DNA from: Thiopontia sp964415865
Lineage (GTDB): Bacteria > Pseudomonadota > Gammaproteobacteria > GCF-002020875
Length of the DNA stretch: 52,327 nucleotides
Direction: 5' to 3'
Assembly (NCBI GenBank): GCA_964415865.1
Contig: CAYQBY010000007.1
Span: forward strand, 1 to 52,327
Shown: in pieces, positions 23,359 to 31,179 of the stretch
Layout: each line of letters starts with the position of its first letter
How positions within the stretch are numbered: position 1 is the stretch's first letter
Made by a program: the position numbers and the translations under genes
Notes under the pieces: model-generated
The model's database searches: none
What the model saw: only the letters and a program-made list of their open reading frames with translations
Told to the model about the DNA's origin: nothing

Positions 23359-24216
23359 ATGTTTGAACGTATAAGAGAAGATATTCAGTGTGTATTTGAT
23401 AGGGATCCATCAGCAAGAAATTCAGCTGAGATTCTGATCTCTTATCCTGGGGTGCTTGCAGTATTGGCACACCGTATGAACCACAAGATATGGAATGTTG
23501 GTTTGCGTGGATTTGCGCGCTGGCTCTCAACACTGGTGCGTTGGATAACAGGTATCGAGATTCATCCTGCTGCCACTATTGGGCGTCGTTTCTTTATTGA
23601 TCACGGCATGGGTGTGGTGATTGGTGAGACCACTATGATTGGTGATGACTGCACTCTATATCACGGTGTAACCCTGGGAGGCACCAGCTGGGACAAGGGT
23701 AAACGTCACCCTACACTAGAGAATAATGTTGTGATTGGGGCAGGAGCAAAGATTCTTGGTCCCATTCTGTTGGGAGAGGGTGCGCGTGTGGGGTCAAACT
23801 CAGTTGTAGTTAAGGATGTCCCCAATGGTGCTACGGTCGTCGGTATTCCAGCACGCATTATTCAACGTAAAAAACCAATTGATCCTCATGTGGAGGAGTT
23901 TGCCAAGAAGATTGGTTTCGATGCCTATGGTGCCTCCAGTGAGATGCCTGATCCTGTTGCCAATGCAATCAACTGCATCCTCGATCATGTGCATGCGATG
24001 GATTCACAGATGGAGCAGATGTGTGATGCCATCAAGCAGATTGGTGGTGAGGTTGAGGGGGTTGATCTTCCTGCGATAAATGTCTCCTGTTCAATTCGCA
24101 AGCAATCCTGTGATGTTGATTGTGACAGCGATGCATGTTCTGTCACTGCAGATAATGTAGTTCCGGTTCAGGTTGATAGTAGTGGTCTTTCAGGTGGTTC
24201 TGAGCAGATAAAATAA
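23359..24216 (+). CDS. cysE: Serine O-acetyltransferase with a Cys-rich tail
   Basis: A 285-residue enzyme making O-acetylserine, the direct precursor of cysteine. A helical N-terminal domain (MFERIREDIQCVFDRDP, SYPGVLAVLAHRMNH) precedes the left-handed beta-helix of hexapeptide repeats (IHPAATIG, HGMGVVIGETT, HGVTLGGT), ending GIPARII near residue 173. A further 110 residues contain a predicted helix and a cluster CSIRKQSCDVDCDSDAC. The tail goes beyond the core enzyme and its function is unknown. Position before iscR puts cysteine supply next to Fe-S assembly. Confidence 0.95.
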   Translation: MFERIREDIQCVFDRDPSARNSAEILISYPGVLAVLAHRMNHKIWNVGLRGFARWLSTLVRWITGIEIHPAATIGRRFFIDHGMGVVIGETTMIGDDCTLYHGVTLGGTSWDKGKRHPTLENNVVIGAGAKILGPILLGEGARVGSNSVVVKDVPNGATVVGIPARIIQRKKPIDPHVEEFAKKIGFDAYGASSEMPDPVANAINCILDHVHAMDSQMEQMCDAIKQIGGEVEGVDLPAINVSCSIRKQSCDVDCDSDACSVTADNVVPVQVDSSGLSGGSEQIK

Positions 24217-24239
24217 ACTTGACCTTTTTAGTCAGTTAA
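24215..24239 (+). promoter_or_regulatory. Probable IscR type 1 site over the iscR -35 region
   Basis: The 25-bp element contains TTGACC-N5-AGTCAG, which fits the published type 1 IscR consensus (ATASYYGACTRWWWYAGTCRRSTAT) at about 20 of 25 positions by eye. It overlaps a -35-like TTGACC (24219-24224). A -10-like TATAAC lies at 24245-24250, a long 20-bp spacer. [2Fe-2S]-IscR binding here would repress the operon, as in E. coli. Confidence 0.7.
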
Positions 24240-24295
24240 AGCAGTATAACCACAGTAATTTTCTGGGTTATTGTTTTTTGAACTGAGGAGACCTT

Positions 24296-24751
24296 ATGCG
24301 TCTGACAACAAAAGGAAGATATGCGGTAACGGCCATGCTGGATCTGGCAATTAATGAGGATTGTGGGCCGATTACCCTCTCCGAGATTTCCGGACGACAG
24401 GGGATTTCGCTCTCCTATCTTGAGCAGCTTTTTGCAAAGCTTAGAAAGAAAGGGTTGGTAAAGAGTTCACGTGGCCCTGGTGGCGGATACAGATTGGCAC
24501 AGAGTGCCAATGATATTGTCATCTCCGAGATTATTATGGCAGTGGATGAGGCAATTGATGTCAGAAAATGTAATGGCGAGGGTAATTGCCAGGGTGACCA
24601 TAGCTGTTTGACTCATGATCTCTGGACTGATCTCAGTAATCAGATTCAGAACTTCCTCTCGTCTATCTCGTTGGGGAGCCTTACAAGAAACAAAAGCGCT
24701 CTTGAGCTGAGCCGTTGTCAGAGTAATGACATCAAGGAAGAAGCGGCCTGA
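24296..24751 (+). CDS. iscR: Fe-S cluster assembly transcriptional regulator IscR
   Basis: A 151-residue Rrf2-family regulator. The winged helix (MRLTTKGRYAVTAMLDLA, LSYLEQLFAKLRKKGLVKSSRGPGGGYRL) is followed by the cluster-binding loop with C92, C98, C104 and H107, the same numbering as E. coli. It represses the isc operon when it holds [2Fe-2S]. GAGGAGA lies upstream of the ATG. A matching type 1 operator is present about 60 bp upstream. Confidence 0.97.
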   Translation: MRLTTKGRYAVTAMLDLAINEDCGPITLSEISGRQGISLSYLEQLFAKLRKKGLVKSSRGPGGGYRLAQSANDIVISEIIMAVDEAIDVRKCNGEGNCQGDHSCLTHDLWTDLSNQIQNFLSSISLGSLTRNKSALELSRCQSNDIKEEAA

Positions 24752-24775
24752 TACCAGTTTGGTCGAGATGAACAA

Positions 24776-25942
24776 ATGGATCTTTATCTTGACTGTAATG
24801 CAACAACACCACTTGCCTCTGAGGTTTTCGAGGCGATGCAGCCGTTCTGGATGGAGAGGATGGGCAACCCCTCGTCGCGCCACAGTTATGGTCGAGTGGC
24901 CAGGGATGCAGTAGAGCGAGCTAGAGGAGAAGTTGCCAAACTTCTGAATGTATCTGCGAAGCAGGTAATCTTTACAGGTAGCGGGACAGAAGCTAATAAC
25001 CTTGTTATTCATGGTCTTGCAGAGATCATATCATCTAGAAACTTAAACAAAAGCACGATCGCTGTTGGTTCTACAGAGCATGCCAGCCTCATCTCTGCGA
25101 CAAACAGATTGCACCGAAATGGATGGAATGTTGAGCAGCTTGTGGTGGATCATAATGGCCTGTTGGGGGAGGAGGCTCTAAAGCAGATCAGGATGAGCAG
25201 ACCATCCATTGTATCGGTCATGTTGGCCAATAATGAGACTGGAGTGGTACAGAATATTTCCCAGGTAGTGGAGCTGGCGCATCAGGTGGGTGCAGTTGTC
25301 CATGTTGATGCAACTCAGGCGGCGGGGAAAATCCCGTTGGATTTTCCTGCTTTGGGTGTGGATTGTCTGACTGTTTCGGCCCATAAAATGTACGGTCCAA
25401 AAGGGGTAGCAGCACTGGTGCTGGAGCCCTCCATAAAAATTGCCCCCTTGGTTGAGGGTGGAGGGCAGGAGAGGGGGTTGCGGTCGGGGACTGAAAATGT
25501 GCCGGCAATAGTAGGATTTGGTGCTGCTGCTTTGTTGGCTGGTAAGGAGTTAGAGGATGGTACGGCCCGGCTACTGAAGATCAGGAGGTATCTTGAGGAT
25601 GGTCTGAATCATATTGATGGTGTGGAGATTGTGGCTGAGAAGGTGAATAGATTGCCCAATACAGTGATGATCCTGGTCTCCGGCATTGAGGGTGAGACTC
25701 TATTGATGCAGCTGGATCAACAGGGGGTTTTCCTCTCAAGTGGATCAGCTTGTCAGGCTGGCAAGACAGAGCCAAGCCACGTGCTGAGCGCCATGGGAGT
25801 CTCGGAGCTACGCGCAAGGAGTGCGGTAAGGATAAGCCTCTGTAGAGGGGTTACCGAGGAGCAGATCGACTCTTTTCTACAAGTACTGACAGAGCTTCTT
25901 GCTCCGCAGTCATCACTTCTGAATATGGCAGCCTGGGGTTAA
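24776..25942 (+). CDS. Second cysteine desulfurase (NifS/IscS class)
   Basis: A 388-residue PLP-dependent class I desulfurase. It has DCNATTPL, SGTEANN, the PLP lysine in SAHKMYGPKG, GGGQERGLRSGTENV and the catalytic cysteine loop SSGSACQAGKTEPSHVL. It releases sulfur from cysteine as a persulfide. It differs clearly from the IscS encoded next (LDNSATTPV, CTSASLEPS), so it is a paralogue, not a recent duplicate. It may serve another sulfur pathway or substitute for IscS. It starts 24 bp after iscR and is probably under IscR control. Confidence 0.93.
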   Translation: MDLYLDCNATTPLASEVFEAMQPFWMERMGNPSSRHSYGRVARDAVERARGEVAKLLNVSAKQVIFTGSGTEANNLVIHGLAEIISSRNLNKSTIAVGSTEHASLISATNRLHRNGWNVEQLVVDHNGLLGEEALKQIRMSRPSIVSVMLANNETGVVQNISQVVELAHQVGAVVHVDATQAAGKIPLDFPALGVDCLTVSAHKMYGPKGVAALVLEPSIKIAPLVEGGGQERGLRSGTENVPAIVGFGAAALLAGKELEDGTARLLKIRRYLEDGLNHIDGVEIVAEKVNRLPNTVMILVSGIEGETLLMQLDQQGVFLSSGSACQAGKTEPSHVLSAMGVSELRARSAVRISLCRGVTEEQIDSFLQVLTELLAPQSSLLNMAAWG

Positions 25943-25954
25943 GTGGAGAAGATC

Positions 25955-26068
25955 ATGGTGGTACAATATCAGCAATCAACGAAAGAGAAACAGAGTGCTT
26001 ATTGGGGGGCAGAGGAAGCCTGTTTTTCTGAAAAAGGAACTTTAATTTACGAGTTATGGAATCAATGA
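25955..26068 (+). CDS. Putative 37-residue protein coupled to iscS
   Basis: A 37-codon frame with a good GGAG ribosome site 6 bases before its ATG. Its TGA overlaps the iscS ATG at 26065 (ATGA). The iscS start has no ribosome site at proper distance, so iscS translation probably depends on this frame. The peptide is polar, begins MVVQYQQSTKEKQ, contains AYWGAEEACFSEKG and has one Cys. I recognise no family. It occupies the only sizeable gap in the operon. It may be a small Fe-S accessory protein or only a coupling leader. Confidence 0.5.
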   Translation: MVVQYQQSTKEKQSAYWGAEEACFSEKGTLIYELWNQ

Positions 26069-27303
26069 CACAAGCAAACAATTCATCCAGCAGTCGCCCA
26101 ATCTATCTGGATAATTCAGCAACTACCCCGGTTGATCCACGTGTTGCCACAGTAATGATGCAGTATCTGACAGCTGACACCAAGTTTGGTAACCCTGCTT
26201 CGAAGTCTCATGCTTATGGCTGGGAGGCAGAAGAGGCGGTTGAGGCAGCAAGAGCAGAGGTTGCAGGGTTGATTGGCGCAGATCCAAAAGAGGTGATCTG
26301 GACCTCTGGTGCAACTGAATCGGATAACCTTGCAATCAAGGGGATCGCTCACTTTTATCACAAAAAGGGTAAACATATCGTAACCAGTTCGATTGAGCAC
26401 AAGGCGGTACTGGACAGTTGTCGTCAACTCGAGCGTGAGGGGTATGAGATTACCTATCTACAGCCAGAGGCAAATGGACTTATAGATATATCAAAACTGG
26501 AGTCAGCCTTACGGGATGACACTATTCTGGTTTCCATAATGCATGTTAACAATGAGATAGGAGTTGTTCAGGATCTTGAGGCGATTGGGAAATTGACACG
26601 TGAACGCAAGATCTTCTTCCACTCTGATGCAGCACAGAGCGCCGGTAAGGTGGAGATTGATGTCAACAGGATGAATATTGATCTGATGTCATTTTCTGCC
26701 CACAAGGTTTATGGCCCCAAGGGTGTTGGTGCTCTCTACGTGCGCCGCAAACCACGAGTGCGGCTAGAGGCGCAGATGCATGGTGGTGGTCATGAGAGAG
26801 GGATGCGCTCCGGAACACTTGCTGTTCACCAGATTGCAGGGATGGGTGAGGCGTTCCGTATTGCGCGAGAGGAGATGGCAGATGAGAGAATCCGCCTGGA
26901 ATCACTTCGTGACCGTTTCCTCAAGGGGATTGAGGAGATGGAGGAGGTCTATGTTAATGGTGACCTTGAACACCGTGTTCCTGGAAATATTAATGTGAGT
27001 TTCAATTTTGTAGAAGGGGAGTCATTAATGATGGCTCTTAACAGGCTGGCTGTCTCTTCCGGATCAGCATGTACCTCAGCCAGTCTTGAGCCATCTTATG
27101 TGTTGCGTGCAATTGGACGAAATGACGAGTTGGCACATAGCTCCATCCGTTTTACCCTGGGTCGCTTCACTACTGAGAAGGAGGTTGATGAGGCAGTATC
27201 TCTGGCTGTGCACCATGTCAACAAACTGCGTGAGCTTTCACCTTTGTGGGATATGTACAAGGATGGGATAGATCTGAGCACAGTTCAGTGGGCAGCACAT
27301 TAA
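26065..27303 (+). CDS. iscS: Cysteine desulfurase IscS
   Basis: The housekeeping desulfurase giving sulfur to Fe-S clusters and tRNA thiolation. It is very close to E. coli IscS along its length: IYLDNSATTPVDPRV, ATESDNLAIKG, SIMHVNNEIGVVQD, the PLP lysine in SAHKVYGPKGVGALYVRRKPRVR, HGGGHERGMRSGT, active Cys in SSGSACTSASLEPSYVL, and the C-terminal SPLWDMYKDGIDL that contacts IscU in E. coli. A 412-residue form starts at 26065; 26056 adds three residues. Unusually, the next gene is iscA, not iscU. Confidence 0.97.
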   Translation: MTQANNSSSSRPIYLDNSATTPVDPRVATVMMQYLTADTKFGNPASKSHAYGWEAEEAVEAARAEVAGLIGADPKEVIWTSGATESDNLAIKGIAHFYHKKGKHIVTSSIEHKAVLDSCRQLEREGYEITYLQPEANGLIDISKLESALRDDTILVSIMHVNNEIGVVQDLEAIGKLTRERKIFFHSDAAQSAGKVEIDVNRMNIDLMSFSAHKVYGPKGVGALYVRRKPRVRLEAQMHGGGHERGMRSGTLAVHQIAGMGEAFRIAREEMADERIRLESLRDRFLKGIEEMEEVYVNGDLEHRVPGNINVSFNFVEGESLMMALNRLAVSSGSACTSASLEPSYVLRAIGRNDELAHSSIRFTLGRFTTEKEVDEAVSLAVHHVNKLRELSPLWDMYKDGIDLSTVQWAAH

Positions 27304-27328
27304 GCAGATACAAGTAAGGGAACAGAAT

Positions 27329-27652
27329 ATGGCAATTACAATGACACCCGCAGCAGCAGAAAGGGTAAAGAGTTTTCTGGATAATCGCGGCAGCGGGGTT
27401 GGTCTGCGTCTTGGGGTAAAGACCTCAGGATGTTCCGGGATGGCCTACGTACTCGAGTTTGTTGATGAGGTCGAGGATGATGACCAGGTCTTCGATCTGG
27501 ATGGGGTTAAGATAATTGTCGATCCAAAGAGTATGGTCTATATGGATGGTACAGAGCTGGACTATGGTAAAGAGGGTCTGAACGAGGGCTTCCAGTTTAA
27601 TAATCCAAATGTAAAGAACAGCTGTGGATGTGGTGAGAGCTTTAATGTCTGA
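27329..27652 (+). CDS. iscA: A-type Fe-S carrier IscA
   Basis: A 107-residue carrier of Fe-S clusters. The three ligand cysteines are C35, C99 and C101 (SGCSGMAYVLEF and NSCGCGESFNV), the same as in E. coli IscA. AAGGGA precedes the ATG. It lies 25 bp after iscS, where iscU would be expected. With no scaffold gene in the operon, cluster hand-off to IscA must use a scaffold encoded elsewhere or a different route. Confidence 0.97.
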   Translation: MAITMTPAAAERVKSFLDNRGSGVGLRLGVKTSGCSGMAYVLEFVDEVEDDDQVFDLDGVKIIVDPKSMVYMDGTELDYGKEGLNEGFQFNNPNVKNSCGCGESFNV

Positions 27653-27657
27653 CTCTT

Positions 27658-28179
27658 ATGGACCTTACTACCAACTACTTCGCGCTGTTTGGGATTCCTG
27701 TCAGTTATTCTGTTGATCAAGGCAAGCTTTCGACAAGTTATCGTGAGCTGCAACAACTGTTTCATCCAGACCGCTTTGCCAACTCCTCAGAACAGGAGCG
27801 CAGACTTTCACTGCAGATGGCTTCAAGGATAAATGAAGGCAACCGTGTGTTACGCGATCCGATTGAGCGTGCGCGGTATCTGCTGGAGTTGAACGGGATT
27901 GATCTGGGTACAGATGGAGAGACTCTTCGTGATAATCAGTTTCTGCTGGAGCAGATGGAGCTACGTGAGGAGCTGGATGAGGTGCAGCATAGCAGTGATC
28001 CAGGGAGTGGTCTTGACCACTTTGTTATGCAGATGGAGGAGAGAATAAAAGAGCAGGGAGAGCAGTTTGCCCAGCAGTTGGAAGTGTCACATGAAGAGGC
28101 ACGTAAAACTATTCAGCGCATGCAATTCTTCAGCCGTCTCTACCATCAGGCAGAAACCATGCTGGATGATTTAATTTAA
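27658..28179 (+). CDS. hscB: Fe-S assembly co-chaperone HscB
   Basis: A 173-residue J-domain protein. The J domain (about 1-75) has the HPD motif in LFHPDRFAN, and the C-terminal three-helix domain in E. coli binds IscU. It stimulates HscA ATPase. It begins 5 bp after iscA. Its known client IscU is not encoded in the operon. Confidence 0.95.
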   Translation: MDLTTNYFALFGIPVSYSVDQGKLSTSYRELQQLFHPDRFANSSEQERRLSLQMASRINEGNRVLRDPIERARYLLELNGIDLGTDGETLRDNQFLLEQMELREELDEVQHSSDPGSGLDHFVMQMEERIKEQGEQFAQQLEVSHEEARKTIQRMQFFSRLYHQAETMLDDLI

Positions 28180-28193
28180 TCTCAGGAATCCCA

Positions 28194-30068
28194 ATGGCAC
28201 TGTTACAGATTTCCGAACCGGGTCAATCGTCCGCTCCACACCAACATCATCTGGCAGCTGGAATAGATCTGGGTACAACCAATTCTCTGGTCGCATCTGT
28301 TAGAAGTGGCTCTGCCGAGACTCTTCCGGACCATGAGGGTGAGCATGTGCTGCCATCTGTGGTTCAGTATCATGCAGAATCTGAACACCCTACTGTTGGT
28401 CGTGCTGCACGTGAATCTGCAGTGGCTGATCCAATGAATACGTTGGCATCTATCAAGCGCATCATGGGTAAGAGTGTCGAAGAGCTTGATACAGTATCTA
28501 GGCAGTATCCCTACGCATTTATTGCTACCGACTCATCGGTACCAAGAATCGAGACCGTTGCGGGGGCAGTCAGCCCTATTGAGGTATCTGCCGAGATTCT
28601 ATCTGTTCTGAACAAGCGTGCAGAGAGTACCTTGGGTGGTGAGCTTGAAGGAGTGGTAATTACTGTTCCAGCCTACTTTGATGATGCGCAGCGTCAGGCC
28701 ACCAAGGATGCAGCCAAGCTGGCAGGGCTGCATGTGTTGCGTCTACTGAATGAGCCGACAGCAGCAGCAGTTGCCTATGGCCTTGATTCGCAACCAGAGG
28801 GGATTCATGCAGTATATGATTTTGGTGGTGGAACCTTCGATATCTCTATTTTACGACTGACCCGTGGAGTTTTTGAGGTGCTCTCAACCGGGGGTGATGC
28901 AGTGTTGGGCGGAGATGACATGGATCATCTGGTGGCAGAGTGGATGCGCGAGCAGGCAGGGGATGAGGCTCTGTCACTACAGTATCTACTGGCTGAGGCA
29001 CGCAAGGCAAAAGAGAGTCTGACCCAATCCAGTGAGGTTGAATTGAATCTTCAATATGGTGATTCAATGTCATGGCAGGGGGTTTTTGGCAGAGAGCAGT
29101 TTGATGAGTTGGTTGCGCCAGTTGTCCAGAAGACCCTGAGAATTGTGCGGCGAGCAATGCGTGATGCTGGCGTGAAGAAGGATGAGATTGATGAGGTTGT
29201 GCTGGTTGGCGGCTCAACACGGGTTCCATTGGTTAGAAAAGAGATGGAGGCCTTTTTTGGCAAGGCTCCGTTACAAGGGATTGATCCAGAGCGTGTGGTT
29301 GCCCTGGGTGCTGCAATTCAGGCAGATATTCTGGTTGGTAACAAGAAGGATGGTGATCTGTTGTTGCTTGATGTGACACCACTCTCACTTGGTCTGGAGA
29401 TTATGGGAGGAATGACAGAGGTCGTGATTCCCAGAAACACCACAATCCCGGTTGCCAGGGCGCAGGAGTTCACCACATTCAAAGATGGACAGACAGCAAT
29501 GTCAATCCAGGTTGTTCAGGGGGAGCGTGAGATGGTTGAGGATAACCGTGCACTGGCCCGTTTTGAGTTGAGAGGAATTCCACCAATGGTGGCAGGGGCA
29601 GCAAGAATAAGAGTAACTTTTCAGGTTGATGCTGATGGTCTACTCTCGGTCTCTGCACGCGAAGAAAATAGCGGGGTAGAGGCAGAGATTGAGGTGCGTC
29701 CATCCTACGGCCTTAGTGATGGTGAGGTAGAGGGGATGCTGAAGGATTCCTACCGTTTTGCAGAGGCCGATCGAGATATGAGAATGTTGCGAGAACAGCA
29801 GGTGGAAGCTGATCGCACTATTGTTGCACTGGAGGCGGCATTTGCCCAGGATGGCAATGTACTCTTGAGTGGTGATGAGAGGGAGCAGTTGGAAAAGTCT
29901 ATTACCAAACTCCGTGAGATTGCATCAGAGGATGATACCAGGGCAATCGAAAAGGCAATTGAGCAGATAAACAAGGATAGTGAGTTTTATGCCGCACGTA
30001 GAATGGATCGCTCTGTTAATGAGGCTCTCTCAGGCAAGAGTGTTGATGAGATAGGAGATAACGGATGA
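28194..30068 (+). CDS. hscA: Fe-S assembly chaperone HscA
   Basis: A 624-residue specialised Hsp70. The ATPase domain (about 20-385) has GIDLGTTNSLVASV, VPAYFDDAQRQATKDAAKLAG, DFGGGTFDISIL and VGGSTRVP. The substrate domain follows (LLDVTPLSLGLEIMGG, NTTIPVARAQEFTTFKDGQ), then a helical lid. It is the HscA type, with no DnaK C-terminal tail. Its known job is ATP-driven cluster release from IscU recognised through LPPVK. Confidence 0.97.
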   Translation: MALLQISEPGQSSAPHQHHLAAGIDLGTTNSLVASVRSGSAETLPDHEGEHVLPSVVQYHAESEHPTVGRAARESAVADPMNTLASIKRIMGKSVEELDTVSRQYPYAFIATDSSVPRIETVAGAVSPIEVSAEILSVLNKRAESTLGGELEGVVITVPAYFDDAQRQATKDAAKLAGLHVLRLLNEPTAAAVAYGLDSQPEGIHAVYDFGGGTFDISILRLTRGVFEVLSTGGDAVLGGDDMDHLVAEWMREQAGDEALSLQYLLAEARKAKESLTQSSEVELNLQYGDSMSWQGVFGREQFDELVAPVVQKTLRIVRRAMRDAGVKKDEIDEVVLVGGSTRVPLVRKEMEAFFGKAPLQGIDPERVVALGAAIQADILVGNKKDGDLLLLDVTPLSLGLEIMGGMTEVVIPRNTTIPVARAQEFTTFKDGQTAMSIQVVQGEREMVEDNRALARFELRGIPPMVAGAARIRVTFQVDADGLLSVSAREENSGVEAEIEVRPSYGLSDGEVEGMLKDSYRFAEADRDMRMLREQQVEADRTIVALEAAFAQDGNVLLSGDEREQLEKSITKLREIASEDDTRAIEKAIEQINKDSEFYAARRMDRSVNEALSGKSVDEIGDNG

Positions 30069-30403
30069 CACAGATAATCGTGTTACCACATGATGAACTC
30101 TGCCCTGAGGGGACAGTTATTGAAGCAGATCAGGGAACCACAATTCTGGATGCCCTGCTGGATAATGATATAGAGCTGGAACATGCCTGTGAAAAGAGCT
30201 GTGCTTGTACTACCTGTCACTGTTATGTGCGTGAGGGAGGTGCATCTCTGAATGAAAATGAGGAGGCCGAGGATGATATGCTAGACAAGGCGTGGGGGCT
30301 TGATCCAGATTCCAGGCTGAGTTGTCAGGCGGTAATTGCAGATGAGGATCTGGTGGTTGAAATACCAAAATACACTATAAATATGGTTTCTGAAAATCAC
30401 TGA
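30065..30403 (+). CDS. fdx: [2Fe-2S] ferredoxin of the Isc system
   Basis: A 112-residue adrenodoxin-type ferredoxin that gives electrons during cluster assembly. Cluster ligands are in CEKSCACTTCHCYV and in LSCQAV. The acidic segment ENEEAEDDMLDKAWGL is typical. Its ATG overlaps the hscA stop (ATGA). Confidence 0.97.
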   Translation: MTQIIVLPHDELCPEGTVIEADQGTTILDALLDNDIELEHACEKSCACTTCHCYVREGGASLNENEEAEDDMLDKAWGLDPDSRLSCQAVIADEDLVVEIPKYTINMVSENH

Positions 30404-30460
30404 TATTGTCATATGGTGACTTGGCTGGAGCTTCCTTAGTTATTAAATGAGAGTTTTGAG

Positions 30461-30661
30461 ATGGATTTAAGATGGACAGATGTGCAGGATATTGCCATTG
30501 AACTGGATGAGGCCTATCCGGATATGGATCCGATGACAGTAAATTTTGTTGATCTACACCGCTTTGTGTTGGAGTTGGATGGATTTTCTGATAATCCGGA
30601 ACATGGTGGAGAAAAAGTGCTAGAGGCGATTCAGATGTCGTGGATCGGAGAGCGGGATTAG
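30461..30661 (+). CDS. iscX: Fe-S assembly protein IscX
   Basis: A 66-residue acidic protein. It begins MDLRWTDVQDIAIELDEAYPDMDP and has FVDLHRFVLELDGF and EAIQMSWI, the IscX signature. In E. coli it binds IscS and iron and modulates desulfurase activity. It ends the isc operon before a terminator. Confidence 0.95.
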   Translation: MDLRWTDVQDIAIELDEAYPDMDPMTVNFVDLHRFVLELDGFSDNPEHGGEKVLEAIQMSWIGERD

Positions 30662-30706
30662 TGGTAAAATCTGCGCTCGGATTTTGAGCTAAATTTTTAT
30701 GACTGA

Positions 30707-30734
30707 GGCCCGCATCAATGCGGGTCGATTTTTT
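30707..30734 (+). terminator. Intrinsic terminator after iscX
   Basis: GGCCCGCA (30707-30714) and TGCGGGTC (30719-30726) form an 8-bp stem with loop TCAA, followed by GA and six T. It ends the isc operon 17 bp before ndk. Confidence 0.85.
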
Positions 30735-30750
30735 ATGGAGAACATAACCC

Positions 30751-31179
30751 ATGGCGATTGAACGTACCTTTTCTATTATCAAACCAGATGCTGTAGCCAA
30801 AAATGTAATTGGCAAAATCTATTCGCGTTTTGAATCCAGAGGTCTTCGTATTGTTGCTTCTAAAATGTTGCATATGACAGAAGAGCAGGCTGGTGGGTTC
30901 TATGCAGTACACAAGGAGCGCCCTTTTTACAATGATCTGGTTGAGTTCATGACTTCTGGTCCTGTAATGGTTCAGGTTCTCGAGGGTGAGGATGCAATTG
31001 CCAGAAACCGTGAGATTATGGGAGCTACCAACCCTGCAGAGGCGGCAGAGGGTACTATCCGTGCTGACTTTGCTGAAACTGTAGATGAGAATGCTGTCCA
31101 TGGATCTGATGCGCCTGAGACTGCAGCTGAGGAGATTAAGTACTTCTTCCCAGAGGGAGTCTGTGAACGCACCCGTTAA
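30751..31179 (+). CDS. ndk: Nucleoside diphosphate kinase
   Basis: A 142-residue enzyme that moves phosphate between nucleoside tri- and diphosphates. It has ERTFSIIKPDAV, the GATNP loop and the phospho-accepting H117 in ENAVHGSDAPE, the same position as in E. coli. GGAG lies 10 bases before the ATG. ndk-rlmN order is conserved in gammaproteobacteria. Confidence 0.98.
   Translation: MAIERTFSIIKPDAVAKNVIGKIYSRFESRGLRIVASKMLHMTEEQAGGFYAVHKERPFYNDLVEFMTSGPVMVQVLEGEDAIARNREIMGATNPAEAAEGTIRADFAETVDENAVHGSDAPETAAEEIKYFFPEGVCERTR

Noticed and set aside
25943..26064. Degraded iscU remnant in the gap before iscS
   Set aside because: The gap is about 120 bp and its frames show no IscU motif, and iscU normally follows iscS rather than precedes it.
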